Positions 26,557 to 35,149 of a stretch of DNA of 64,000 bases are shown piece by piece. Each line of letters begins with the position of its first letter. The first letter of the stretch is position 1. A model generated the notes under the pieces. The model was not told the DNA's origin. It did no database searches and was given only the letters and a program-made list of their open reading frames with translations. Both the position numbers and the translations under genes were made by a program. This DNA is from Paraburkholderia antibiotica (lineage in GTDB: Bacteria > Pseudomonadota > Gammaproteobacteria > Burkholderiales > Burkholderiaceae), in NCBI RefSeq assembly GCF_012927125.1, contig NZ_JABBFZ010000016.1:62001-126000 (forward strand), written 5' to 3'.

Positions 26557-26638
26557 GACCGCGCAGCGCGGCGGCTGCCGGCGGCGCACGATGCGCCGCG
26601 CGCGGCGGGAAGCGGCGGCGCGGCGGATTCACTTTGGG

Positions 26639-27181
26639 ATGACGATGAAAAAGAATGCTCTCGACTTCTGGGTCGGCCTGTTCGTGGTGCTGGGTTTCGT
26701 GGCGTTGCTGTTTCTCGCGCTGAAGGCCGGCAACATGAGCTCGTTGTCGTTCCAGCCGACTTACCCGGTCAAGCTCAAGTTCGACAATATCGGCGGGCTG
26801 AAGGCGCGCGCGCCGGTGAAGAGCGCGGGCGTGACGGTCGGCCGGGTCGCCTCGATCGGCTTCGACAGCAACACGTACCAGGCGCTGGTCACGATCAATA
26901 TCGACAGGCAATATCAGTTTCCGAAAGACACGTCGGCGAAGATCCTGACCTCGGGCCTGCTCGGCGAGCAATACATCGGGCTGGAGCCGGGCGGTGACTC
27001 GGAAATGCTGAAGGCGGGCGACACGATTTCGATGACGCAATCGGCTATCGTGCTGGAAAACCTGATCGGTCAGTTCCTGTATAGCAAGGCTGCGGATTCC
27101 GGCGCGGCGAAACCCGCCGCACCGGCGGCGACTCCGGCGCCCGGCGCGCCCGCCGCCGGCAGTGCCGGTCAGGGCCAATAA
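26639..27181 (+). CDS. mlaD: MCE-domain lipid-binding protein
   Basis: Periplasm-facing MCE protein that forms a hexameric ring on MlaE. The 180-residue protein has an N-terminal anchor helix (ALDFWVGLFVVLGFVALLFLAL) and one MCE domain (PVKLKFDNIGGLK, VKSAGVTVGRV, LLGEQYIGLEPGG). The C-terminus is an Ala/Pro-rich tail of about 25 residues. The ATG at 26639 is chosen because it places the anchor at the N-terminus; an in-frame start 48 bases earlier adds only an Arg-rich stretch. Confidence 0.93.
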   Translation: MTMKKNALDFWVGLFVVLGFVALLFLALKAGNMSSLSFQPTYPVKLKFDNIGGLKARAPVKSAGVTVGRVASIGFDSNTYQALVTINIDRQYQFPKDTSAKILTSGLLGEQYIGLEPGGDSEMLKAGDTISMTQSAIVLENLIGQFLYSKAADSGAAKPAAPAATPAPGAPAAGSAGQGQ

Positions 27182-27192
27182 GGAGAATTACG

Positions 27193-28206
27193 ATGCAGAC
27201 GACACTGCAGACCCCGCGCAGCGGTGCGCGCGTCCTACAGTTCGGCAAGCTCGCGGTAGCGGCGGCGCTGCTCGCCGGCTGCACCACCGTGCAGACGCCG
27301 ACCAAGGGCGACCCATTCGAAGGACTGAACCGCACGATCTTCACCGTCAACGACAAGATCGACCAGTACGCGCTGAAGCCGGTCGCGAAGGGTTACGTCT
27401 GGGCCACGCCGCAGCCGGTGCGCGACAGCGTGACGAACTTCTTCTCGAACATCGGCGACGTCTACATCGCGGCGAACAACCTGCTGCAGCTGCGGATCGC
27501 CGACGGCGTGTCGGACATCATGCGGATCGTGATCAACACGGTGTTCGGTGTCGGCGGCCTGTTCGACGTCGCGACGCTCGCGAAGCTGCCGAAGCACGAG
27601 AACGACCTTGGTCTGACGCTGGGCCACTATGGCGTGCCGGCGGGGCCGTATCTGGTGCTGCCGCTGTTCGGCCCGAGTACCGTGCGTGATGCGGTCGGCT
27701 CGCTCGGCAACTACTACGTGAACCCGATCAGCTACATCGATCCGCCGGGCCTGAGCTGGGCGCTATACGGCCTGAACGTGGTCAATACGCGCGCGAACCT
27801 GCTCGGCGCGAGCGACGTGCTGGAAGGCGCGGCGCTGGATAAATACTCGTTCGTGCGCAACGCGTATCTGCAGCGTCGCCAGTATCTGCTGTCGGATAAC
27901 CGGCGGCGTCCGCAGGATCTGCCGAGCTACGACGAGGAAGCGCCGCTGCCGAAGTACGACGACGACTCCGGTGTCGCGACCGGCACGGCAGGCGCCGCGG
28001 GCACGCAGGGTGCTGCGAAGGCGCTGCCGGCGTCGGGCGCGGCTGCGGCCACGCCGGCGCAGGGCGCCTCGGCGCCTGAAGCCGCGTCCGGCAGCGCTAC
28101 AACGCCGTTGCTCGACGAGAACGGCAATCCCGCCAACACGCAGATTCCGGCTGGCCAGTTGGTGCCGCCTTCGCGTTTCAACTTCCCGTCTTTCAAGTTG
28201 CGTTGA
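27193..28206 (+). CDS. mlaA: Mla outer-membrane lipoprotein (VacJ)
   Basis: Removes misplaced phospholipids from the outer leaflet and hands them to MlaC. The signal ends at a lipobox (LLAGC, near residue 33), and the family core is clear: DPFEGLNRTIFTVNDKID, INTVFGVGGLFDVA, LGHYGVPAGPYLVLPLFGPST. The protein has 337 residues, longer than E. coli MlaA (about 250), because of an Ala/Gly/Pro-rich tail after residue 255. Unlike E. coli, mlaA is inside the mla operon, between mlaD and mlaC. Confidence 0.94.
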   Translation: MQTTLQTPRSGARVLQFGKLAVAAALLAGCTTVQTPTKGDPFEGLNRTIFTVNDKIDQYALKPVAKGYVWATPQPVRDSVTNFFSNIGDVYIAANNLLQLRIADGVSDIMRIVINTVFGVGGLFDVATLAKLPKHENDLGLTLGHYGVPAGPYLVLPLFGPSTVRDAVGSLGNYYVNPISYIDPPGLSWALYGLNVVNTRANLLGASDVLEGAALDKYSFVRNAYLQRRQYLLSDNRRRPQDLPSYDEEAPLPKYDDDSGVATGTAGAAGTQGAAKALPASGAAAATPAQGASAPEAASGSATTPLLDENGNPANTQIPAGQLVPPSRFNFPSFKLR

Positions 28207-28320
28207 ACGTGCAGCCGTAACAGATCGATACGACTCTCGCAGTTTGCGCATGGATTGCCGTCGAACTCGCGTGGTAAGGTCGGTTTCACCGGTTGCACTA
28301 TTTTTGAGGCAAGGCTCGAT

Positions 28321-28953
28321 ATGAAAAAATTCTTCCTGATTCCGCTGTTTGCGGCGTTGTTTTCGTTCGTTAGCGCAGGCGCTTTGGCACAAACCGTCGA
28401 CACCAGCCAGCCGGACGTGTTGGTCAAGACCGTCACCCAGCAGGTGATCGACCAGATTCGCGATGACAAGTCGATCCAGCAGGGCGACATCTCGCACATC
28501 ACGCGTCTCGTCAACGAAAAGATCCTGCCGTACACCGATTTCCGCCGCACCACGCAACTCGCGATGGGCCGTAACTGGCGCGCCGCGACACCGCAGCAGC
28601 AGGACCAGGTGGTCGAGCAGTTCAAGATGCTGCTGATCCGCACGTATTCGGGTGCGCTCGCCCAGGTGCGCGACCAGCAGATCCAGTACCGGCCGTTCCG
28701 CATGAATCCGGACGACACCGACACGGTGGTGCGCTCGGTCGTGATGAACAACGGTCAGCCGATCCAGCTCGACTACCGCCTGTACAAGACGCCGCAAGGC
28801 TGGCGCGTGTATGACATCAACGTGCTCGGCGCATGGCTGATCCAGGCGTATCAGCAGCAGTTCAACGAGCAGATCCAGCAGAAGGGCGTGGACGGTCTGA
28901 TCCAGTTCCTCACCCAGCGTAACCAGCAACTCGCCGCGGGCAAGCAGTCGTGA
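28321..28953 (+). CDS. mlaC: periplasmic phospholipid carrier
   Basis: Soluble shuttle between MlaA and the MlaFEDB complex. The 210-residue protein starts with a Sec signal (KKFFLIPLFAALFSF, cleavage near ALA-QT) and has the Ttg2/MlaC core with LPYTDFRRTTQLAMGRNWR and YRLYKTPQGWRVYDINV. Its stop overlaps the mlaB GTG by four bases (GTGA). Confidence 0.94.
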   Translation: MKKFFLIPLFAALFSFVSAGALAQTVDTSQPDVLVKTVTQQVIDQIRDDKSIQQGDISHITRLVNEKILPYTDFRRTTQLAMGRNWRAATPQQQDQVVEQFKMLLIRTYSGALAQVRDQQIQYRPFRMNPDDTDTVVRSVVMNNGQPIQLDYRLYKTPQGWRVYDINVLGAWLIQAYQQQFNEQIQQKGVDGLIQFLTQRNQQLAAGKQS

Positions 28954-29270
28954 GCGAAGTGCTGAACCCGGTCGCGAACCGCTTCGACAGCGGCGCGACG
29001 CTGACCCACGAGAGCGCGAAGGCCGCGCTCGAGGCGGGTTTGCAACGCATCGCGGCGGGCGCGGGCGGCGTCGATTGCGCGCCGCTCACGCAATTCGATT
29101 CGTCCGCGCTCGCGGTGCTGCTCGCGTGGGTGCGGGCCGCCACCGCGCGCGGCGTCGAATTCGAAATCGTCAATCTGCCGGCTGGTCTCGCCAGCCTCGC
29201 GCAGGCCTACGGCGTCGATACTCTCCTGACTTCCGCCACCGCCAGCATGGTTGCGTCGGCGCGACATTGA
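28950..29270 (+). CDS. mlaB: STAS-domain protein MlaB
   Basis: A 106-residue STAS-fold protein that binds and activates MlaF. Matching features are CAPLTQFDSSALAVLLAW (the S-x-G/A-type STAS signature) and FEIVNLPAGLASLAQAYGV. GTG start overlapping the mlaC stop. Short single-domain length fits MlaB. Confidence 0.88.
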   Translation: MSEVLNPVANRFDSGATLTHESAKAALEAGLQRIAAGAGGVDCAPLTQFDSSALAVLLAWVRAATARGVEFEIVNLPAGLASLAQAYGVDTLLTSATASMVASARH

Positions 29271-29328
29271 CGCTCAACTAGCGTCGTTCCTCTCCTTCCG
29301 GCCGGGCCGGGGGTGTCAGTTTTTGCCC

Positions 29329-29334
29329 TATAAT
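29329..29334 (+). promoter_or_regulatory. -10 box upstream of the ABC-2 exporter genes
   Basis: A perfect TATAAT in TTTTGCCCTATAATCAAACG lies about 126 bases before the ATPase start at 29460. The -35 is weak. It resembles the TATAAT context before mlaF (CCCTATAAT). It suggests the exporter genes can be transcribed apart from mla. Confidence 0.5.
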
Positions 29335-29459
29335 CAAACGTTTTTTTGGGGCGCTGAACTGGCCCCGAATCGGCCTCGATGCCGTTTCTTCCAGCATTTG
29401 CTCGTCCCCAGGCTCTATCGGGGCTACTTTAGGCGCCGCGACACACGCGGCCCATAGTC

Positions 29460-30392
29460 ATGTCAGCCATAGAAATTCGTAACGTCAAGAAGCGCTACAA
29501 GGACTTGCAGGCGCTCAAGGGCGTCAGCCTCACGGTCGAAGAAGGCGAGTTCTTCGGACTGCTCGGTCCGAACGGTGCGGGCAAGACGACGCTCATCAGT
29601 ATCCTCGCGGGTCTCGCGCGCGCCGACGAAGGCAGCATCGCGGTGCGTGGTCACGACGTCGTCGGCGATTTCCGCAATGCGCGCCGCGCGCTCGGCGTGG
29701 TGCCGCAGGAACTCGTGTTCGATCCGTTCTTCACCGTGCGCGAAACGCTGCGCATCCAGTCCGGCTACTACGGTCTGCGCAATAACGACGCGTGGATCGA
29801 CGAGATCATGGCCAATCTCGATCTCACCGACAAAGCCGACGCCAACATGCGCGCGCTGTCGGGCGGCATGAAGCGCCGTGTGCTGGTCGCGCAGGCGCTG
29901 GTGCACCGGCCGCCCGTCATCGTGCTCGACGAGCCGACCGCGGGCGTCGACGTCGAGTTGCGCCAGACGCTGTGGAAATTCATCTCGCGCCTGAATCGCG
30001 AAGGTCACACGATCGTGCTGACCACGCACTATCTGGAAGAAGCCGAATCGCTGTGCGACCGCATCGCGATGCTGCGTCGTGGCGAGGTGGTCGCGCTCGA
30101 TCGCACCAGCACGCTGCTGCAGCGCTTCGCCGGCATGCAGCTGTTCGTGCGCTTCGCGCAGGGCGTGCTGCCCGCCGAGCTGCGTCCGCTCGAAGCGGAA
30201 AGCAGCGCGGCCAACGGTAACGGCCGCCAGCATCTGCTGCGTCTGACGAGCTACGACGACGTCGAGCGGATCCTCGCGCAGTGTCGCGCGGCCGGTTGTA
30301 CATTCGAAGAAATCGAGGTCCGCAAGGCCGACCTCGAAGACGTATTCGTTCAGGTGATGAACGGTCCGGAAGTGATCGAGGGGCTTGCATGA
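29460..30392 (+). CDS. ABC-2 exporter ATP-binding protein (YadG-like)
   Basis: A 310-residue ATPase with Walker A (GPNGAGKTT), signature (LSGGMKRRVLVAQAL), Walker B (VIVLDEPTAGVD) and H-loop (LTTHYLEEAE). The length and the HYLEEAE/CDRIAMLRRGEV pattern match YadG/NodI-type exporters. Its stop overlaps the permease ATG region (ATGA at 30389). It sits directly behind mlaB and before bolA, a place that in E. coli goes straight from mlaB to ibaG. Substrate unknown. Confidence 0.9.
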   Translation: MSAIEIRNVKKRYKDLQALKGVSLTVEEGEFFGLLGPNGAGKTTLISILAGLARADEGSIAVRGHDVVGDFRNARRALGVVPQELVFDPFFTVRETLRIQSGYYGLRNNDAWIDEIMANLDLTDKADANMRALSGGMKRRVLVAQALVHRPPVIVLDEPTAGVDVELRQTLWKFISRLNREGHTIVLTTHYLEEAESLCDRIAMLRRGEVVALDRTSTLLQRFAGMQLFVRFAQGVLPAELRPLEAESSAANGNGRQHLLRLTSYDDVERILAQCRAAGCTFEEIEVRKADLEDVFVQVMNGPEVIEGLA

Positions 30393-31153
30393 GCGGGTAC
30401 AGTGGATTTAGCACGCTGTTCTACAAAGAACTGCTGCGTTTCTGGAAGGTGTCGTTCCAGACCGTGCTCGCGCCGGTCATCACCGCGCTGCTGTACCTGA
30501 CCATCTTCGGTCACGCGTTGCGCGGCCATGTGCAGGTCTATCCGGGCGTCGAGTACACGAGCTTCCTGATTCCGGGCCTCGTGATGATGAGCGTGCTGCA
30601 GAACGCGTTCGCCAACAGCTCGTCTTCGCTGATTCAATCGAAGATCACCGGCAACCTCGTGTTCGTGCTGCTGCCGCCGCTGTCGCACTACGAGATGTTC
30701 GCGGCCTACGTGCTCGCGGCCTGCGCGCGCGGTCTGTGCGTCGGCTTCGGCGTGTTCATCGTGACGATCTGGTTCGTGCCGCTCGCCTTCAGCGCGCCGC
30801 TCTACATCATCCTGTTCGCGATTTTCGGCGCGGCGATTCTCGGCACGCTCGGTCTGATCGCCGGCATCTGGGCCGAGAAGTTCGACCAGCTCGCCGCGTT
30901 CCAGAACTTCCTGATCATGCCGCTCACGTTCCTGTCGGGCGTGTTCTACTCGACCCATACGCTGCCGCCGGTGTGGCGCGAAGTGTCGCGGCTCAATCCC
31001 TTTTTCTACATGATCGACGGCTTTCGCTACGGCTTCTTCGGCGTGTCGGATATCGACCCGCTGGTGAGTCTCGCGATCGTCGCCGGTTTCTTCGTGGTGC
31101 TGGCTATCGTGGCGATGCGCATGCTCGCCACCGGCTACAAGCTGCGCCACTGA
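30389..31153 (+). CDS. ABC-2 type permease (YadH-like)
   Basis: A 254-residue ABC-2 membrane protein with about six helices. The family phrases FLIPGLVMMSVLQNAFAN, PLTFLSGVFYS and LNPFFYMIDGFRYGFFG are clear. The ATG at 30389 overlaps the ATPase stop, so the two subunits are made together. It matches YadH in size. A role in envelope lipid or polysaccharide export is possible given the mla/murA context, but unproven. Confidence 0.9.
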   Translation: MSGYSGFSTLFYKELLRFWKVSFQTVLAPVITALLYLTIFGHALRGHVQVYPGVEYTSFLIPGLVMMSVLQNAFANSSSSLIQSKITGNLVFVLLPPLSHYEMFAAYVLAACARGLCVGFGVFIVTIWFVPLAFSAPLYIILFAIFGAAILGTLGLIAGIWAEKFDQLAAFQNFLIMPLTFLSGVFYSTHTLPPVWREVSRLNPFFYMIDGFRYGFFGVSDIDPLVSLAIVAGFFVVLAIVAMRMLATGYKLRH

Positions 31154-31166
31154 CGAGGAGCTTCTT

Positions 31167-31406
31167 ATGTTGCCGACTCCTGAACAGGTCAAACAGTACA
31201 TCGCGGCTGGACTCGCGTGCGAGCATCTCGAGGTCGAAGGTGACGGTCAGCATTTCTTTGCGACGATCGTTTCGCCGAACTTCGAAGGCAAGCGCCTGAT
31301 CCAACGCCATCAACTCGTGTACGCGGCGCTCGGCGACCGCATGCGCGAAGAAATCCACGCGCTCAGCATGAAGACGCTGACGCCCGCCGAATGGCAGAAC
31401 GCGTAA
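31167..31406 (+). CDS. ibaG: BolA/IbaG-family protein
   Basis: A 79-residue BolA-fold protein that in relatives partners with a monothiol glutaredoxin and binds a 2Fe-2S cluster. It has the family block GDGQHFFATIVSPNFEGKRLIQRHQLVY with the conserved His ligand region, and ends in MKTLTPAEW. It is next to murA, as ibaG is in E. coli, which supports IbaG over BolA proper. RBS GAGG lies close upstream. Confidence 0.88.
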   Translation: MLPTPEQVKQYIAAGLACEHLEVEGDGQHFFATIVSPNFEGKRLIQRHQLVYAALGDRMREEIHALSMKTLTPAEWQNA

Positions 31407-31518
31407 ATCTGGAAATTTAGTGCGAATTACACAGGAAGGGCGCGACGCTGCCAGCGGCGCGCCGAACACAGACAAGGCAGGTCCGGGCGCGAACCGGGCC
31501 GATCAGGAACCGACAGGC

Positions 31519-32781
31519 ATGGATAAACTCATCATTGAAGGGGGCTACCCGCTCTCCGGTGAAGTGGTCGTCTCGGGTGCGAAGAACGCGGCGTTGCCGA
31601 TCCTGTGCGCGGGTCTGCTCTCCGCCGAGCCGGTGCATCTGGAGAACGTGCCGGATCTGCAGGACGTGCGCACCATGCTCAAGCTGCTCGGCCAGATGGG
31701 CGTGCGCATCGAAGCGGCCGAGGGCCGCGTCGCGCTCGACGCGTCGACGGTCGACAACCTCGTCGCGCCGTACGAGATGGTGAAGACCATGCGCGCGTCG
31801 ATCCTCGTGCTCGGTCCGCTCGTCGCACGCTTCGGTCATGCGCGCGTGTCGCTGCCGGGCGGCTGCGCGATCGGCGCGCGGCCGGTCGACCAGCACATCA
31901 AGGGCCTGCAGGCGATGGGCGCCGAGATCACGATCGAGCACGGCTTCATCGAAGCGCGCGCGAAGCGTCTGAAGGGCGCGCGCATCGTTACCGACATGAT
32001 CACCGTGACCGGTACCGAGAACCTGCTGATGGCGGCGGTGCTGGCCGACGGCGAGACGATCATCGAGAACGCCGCGCGTGAGCCGGAAGTGGTCGACCTC
32101 GCGCATCTGCTCGTCGCGATGGGCGCGAAGATCGACGGCATCGGCACGGACCGTCTGGTGATCCAGGGCGTCGACAAGCTGCACGGCGCGAAGCACGCGG
32201 TGATTCCGGACCGCATCGAAGCAGGCACGTTCCTGTGCGCGGTCGCGGCGGCCGGTGGCGACGTCACGCTGCGCAAGATGCGTCCGCAACTGCTCGAAGC
32301 CGTCACCGAAAAACTGCGCGAAGCGGGCGTGACGGTCGAGGAAGGCGACGACTGGATGCGCGTGCGCATGGACAGGCGCCCGAGCGCGGTCACTTTCCGC
32401 ACTTCCGAATACCCGGCGTTCCCGACCGACATGCAGGCGCAGTTCATGGCGCTGAACACGATCGCGGACGGCACCGCGCAGGTCGTCGAGACGATCTTCG
32501 AGAACCGCTTCATGCACGTGCAGGAGTTGAACCGCCTCGGCGCGAGCATCACGATCGACGGCAACACCGCGCTCGTCACCGGCGTCGAGAAGCTCTCCGG
32601 CGCGAAGGTGATGGCCACCGACCTGCGCGCGTCCGCGAGTCTCGTGATCGCCGCGCTGCGCGCCGAGGGCGAAACGCTGATCGACCGTATCTATCACCTC
32701 GATCGCGGCTACGACCGCATGGAAACGAAGCTCAACGCGATCGGCGCGAAGGTGCGTCGCGTGTCCGGGAGCGAGGCATGA
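31519..32781 (+). CDS. murA: UDP-N-acetylglucosamine 1-carboxyvinyltransferase
   Basis: First committed step of peptidoglycan synthesis: transfers enolpyruvate from PEP to UDP-GlcNAc. The 420-residue protein has the start block LIIEGGYPLSGEVVVSGAKNA, the catalytic Cys116 (SLPGGCAIGARPVDQH; E. coli Cys115) and the closing RGYDRMETKL. A fosfomycin-sensitive Cys form is therefore expected. A GTG at 31420 could give a 33-residue N-terminal extension, as is annotated in some Burkholderia; the ATG at 31519 matches the core family. Its stop overlaps the hisG ATG. Confidence 0.95.
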   Translation: MDKLIIEGGYPLSGEVVVSGAKNAALPILCAGLLSAEPVHLENVPDLQDVRTMLKLLGQMGVRIEAAEGRVALDASTVDNLVAPYEMVKTMRASILVLGPLVARFGHARVSLPGGCAIGARPVDQHIKGLQAMGAEITIEHGFIEARAKRLKGARIVTDMITVTGTENLLMAAVLADGETIIENAAREPEVVDLAHLLVAMGAKIDGIGTDRLVIQGVDKLHGAKHAVIPDRIEAGTFLCAVAAAGGDVTLRKMRPQLLEAVTEKLREAGVTVEEGDDWMRVRMDRRPSAVTFRTSEYPAFPTDMQAQFMALNTIADGTAQVVETIFENRFMHVQELNRLGASITIDGNTALVTGVEKLSGAKVMATDLRASASLVIAALRAEGETLIDRIYHLDRGYDRMETKLNAIGAKVRRVSGSEA

Positions 32782-33479
32782 GTTCGATGCCGCAAACGTC
32801 GTCGTCGCCGGCGGTGAGCGCGCCGCTCACGCTCGCGCTGTCGAAAGGGCGTATCTTCGAGGAAACGCTGCCGCTGCTCGCGGCGGCCGGCATCGAAGTC
32901 GCGGAAGATCCGGAAACGTCGCGCAAGCTGATCCTGCCGACCACCGACCCGAACCTGCGCGTGATCATCGTGCGCGCGACCGACGTGCCGACCTATGTCG
33001 AGTACGGCGCGGCCGACTTCGGCGTGGCCGGCAAGGACGTGCTGCTCGAGCATGGCGGCAGCGGCCTGTATCAGCCGGTCGATCTGGACATCGCGCGCTG
33101 CCGCATGTCGGTCGCGGTGGCCGCGGGTTTCGATTACGCGAACGCGGTGCGCCAGGGCGCGCGTCTGCGCGTCGCGACCAAGTACGTTGAAACCGCACGT
33201 GAGCATTTTGCCGCCAAGGGGGTGCACGTCGACCTGATCAAGCTGTACGGTTCGATGGAGCTGGCGCCGCTGGTCGGTCTCGCCGACGCGATCGTCGACC
33301 TGGTCAGTTCGGGCAATACGCTGCGTGCGAACAATCTTGTCGAGGTGGAAGAGATCATGCAGATTTCGTCGCGCCTCGTTGTGAACCAGGCGGCGCTGAA
33401 GCTCAAGCGTGCCGCCTTGCGACCGATTCTCGATGCGTTCGCCAGCGCGTCGTTGAAACCGGGCGCTCCCGCGGCCTGA
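32778..33479 (+). CDS. hisG: ATP phosphoribosyltransferase, short form
   Basis: Catalyses the first step of histidine synthesis (ATP + PRPP). The 233-residue length is the short form that lacks the C-terminal regulatory domain and normally works with HisZ, which is not in this window. The blocks LTLALSKGRI, YGAADFGVAGKDVL and GLADAIVDLVSSGNTL are clear. It overlaps murA by four bases, linking the cell-wall and his genes. Confidence 0.95.
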   Translation: MSSMPQTSSSPAVSAPLTLALSKGRIFEETLPLLAAAGIEVAEDPETSRKLILPTTDPNLRVIIVRATDVPTYVEYGAADFGVAGKDVLLEHGGSGLYQPVDLDIARCRMSVAVAAGFDYANAVRQGARLRVATKYVETAREHFAAKGVHVDLIKLYGSMELAPLVGLADAIVDLVSSGNTLRANNLVEVEEIMQISSRLVVNQAALKLKRAALRPILDAFASASLKPGAPAA

Positions 33480-33536
33480 CCGACACGGCACTTTGACCAC
33501 GTAGCTCAAGCGCGCCTTACCGAAACGGATACCTGT

Positions 33537-34871
33537 ATGTCTATCAAGATTCGCAAACTCGATTCCACCGCTCCCGACTTCCACAAGTCGCTGCACGCGG
33601 TGCTCGCGTTCGAGGCGAGCGAAGACGAAGCCATCGAGCGCTCGGTCGCACAGATTCTGAACGACGTGAAGGCGCGCGGCGACGAGGCGGTACTCGAGTA
33701 CACGAACCGCTTCGACCGGCTCGACGCGCAGAGCGTCGCCGGACTCGAACTGCCGATGGCCGAACTCGAAGCGGCGCTCGAAAGCCTCGAGCCGAAGCGG
33801 CGTGCGTCGCTCGAAGCGGCGGCGGCGCGCGTGCGCGGCTATCACGAGAAGCAGAAGATCGAATGCGGCAGCCATAGCTGGCAGTACACCGAGGCCGACG
33901 GCACGGTGCTTGGCCAGAAGGTCACGCCGCTCGATCGCGCGGGCATCTATGTGCCGGGCGGCAAGGCGGCGTATCCGTCGTCGGTGCTGATGAACGCGAT
34001 TCCGGCGCGGGTTGCCGGTGTGCGCGAGATCGTGATGGTGGTGCCGACGCCCGACGGCGTGAAGAATCCGCTGGTGCTGGCCGCGGCGCTGCTCGGCGGC
34101 GTGGACCGCGTGTTCACGATCGGCGGCGCGCAGGCGGTCGGCGCGCTCGCGTACGGCACGCAGACCATTCCCGCGGTCGACAAGATCTGCGGTCCCGGCA
34201 ACGCGTACGTCGCGTCGGCGAAGCGTCGCGTGTTCGGCACGGTCGGCATCGACATGATCGCGGGACCGTCGGAAATTCTCGTGCTGTGCGACGGCACGAC
34301 CGACCCGCGCTGGGTCGCGATGGACCTGTTCTCGCAAGCCGAGCACGACGAGCTCGCGCAGTCGATCCTGCTGTGCCCGGACGACGCGTTCATCGCGCGC
34401 GTGCACGAAGCGATCGACGAACTGCTGTCCACCATGCCGCGTCACGAAGTGATCCGCACGTCGCTCGAGAATCGCGGCGCGCTGATCAAGGTGCGCGACA
34501 TGGCCGAAGCCTGCGCGATCGCCAACGACATCGCGCCCGAGCATCTCGAAATCTCGGCGCTGGAGCCGCATCAATGGGCGCAGCAGATCCGCCACGCCGG
34601 CGCGATCTTCCTTGGCCGCTACACGAGCGAGAGCCTCGGCGATTACTGCGCGGGCCCGAATCACGTGCTGCCGACTTCGCGTACCGCGCGCTTCTCGTCG
34701 CCGCTCGGCGTCTACGACTTCTTCAAGCGTTCGAGCCTGATCGAAGTCAGCGCGGAAGGCGCGCAGACGCTCGGCGAGATCGCTGCTGAACTCGCCTACG
34801 GCGAAGGTCTGCAGGCGCATGCGCGCAGCGCCGAATACCGGATGCGGCAGAACAACAACGAACGCGGTTGA
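33537..34871 (+). CDS. hisD: histidinol dehydrogenase
   Basis: Zn enzyme for the last two oxidations, histidinol to histidine. The 444-residue protein has AGIYVPGGKAAYPSSVLMNAIPA-type cofactor region, GPGNAYVASAKR, IDMIAGPSEILV, the Zn/substrate part SQAEHDELAQS and the end block GPNHVLPTSRTARF. Complete and typical. It follows hisG after 57 bases. Confidence 0.96.
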   Translation: MSIKIRKLDSTAPDFHKSLHAVLAFEASEDEAIERSVAQILNDVKARGDEAVLEYTNRFDRLDAQSVAGLELPMAELEAALESLEPKRRASLEAAAARVRGYHEKQKIECGSHSWQYTEADGTVLGQKVTPLDRAGIYVPGGKAAYPSSVLMNAIPARVAGVREIVMVVPTPDGVKNPLVLAAALLGGVDRVFTIGGAQAVGALAYGTQTIPAVDKICGPGNAYVASAKRRVFGTVGIDMIAGPSEILVLCDGTTDPRWVAMDLFSQAEHDELAQSILLCPDDAFIARVHEAIDELLSTMPRHEVIRTSLENRGALIKVRDMAEACAIANDIAPEHLEISALEPHQWAQQIRHAGAIFLGRYTSESLGDYCAGPNHVLPTSRTARFSSPLGVYDFFKRSSLIEVSAEGAQTLGEIAAELAYGEGLQAHARSAEYRMRQNNNERG

Positions 34872-35149
34872 CGCGCATGACCGGCAGCGGCGGCGCGTGA
34901 AGCACTAGCGGCCAGCGGGAAGCCGCGCAAGCGGCGAGGGTAGCGGCAAAACATGCGTCGAGCATGATCCGTGCGCCCACCGCCAGCGCGGACCACTGCC
35001 CATGCTGGTCGCGCGGGTTCCCGCCCGTGCGACGGATCGCGCACCGTTCGCCCGTTCAATAACGACAACAGAGACCAGAGACCAACCAGCGCGGCCCCGT
35101 GCCGCCGACAACCGGGCCGGCGTTTTCCGCGCGGCCCGGCCCCCGAACT

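Noticed and set aside
31420..31518. Longer murA start at a GTG
   Set aside because: Possible, but the extension is non-conserved in appearance and the ATG at 31519 matches the core family start; kept only as an alternative.
32778..33479. Truncated hisG
   Set aside because: The length matches the normal short-form HisG that uses HisZ, so it is not a truncation.
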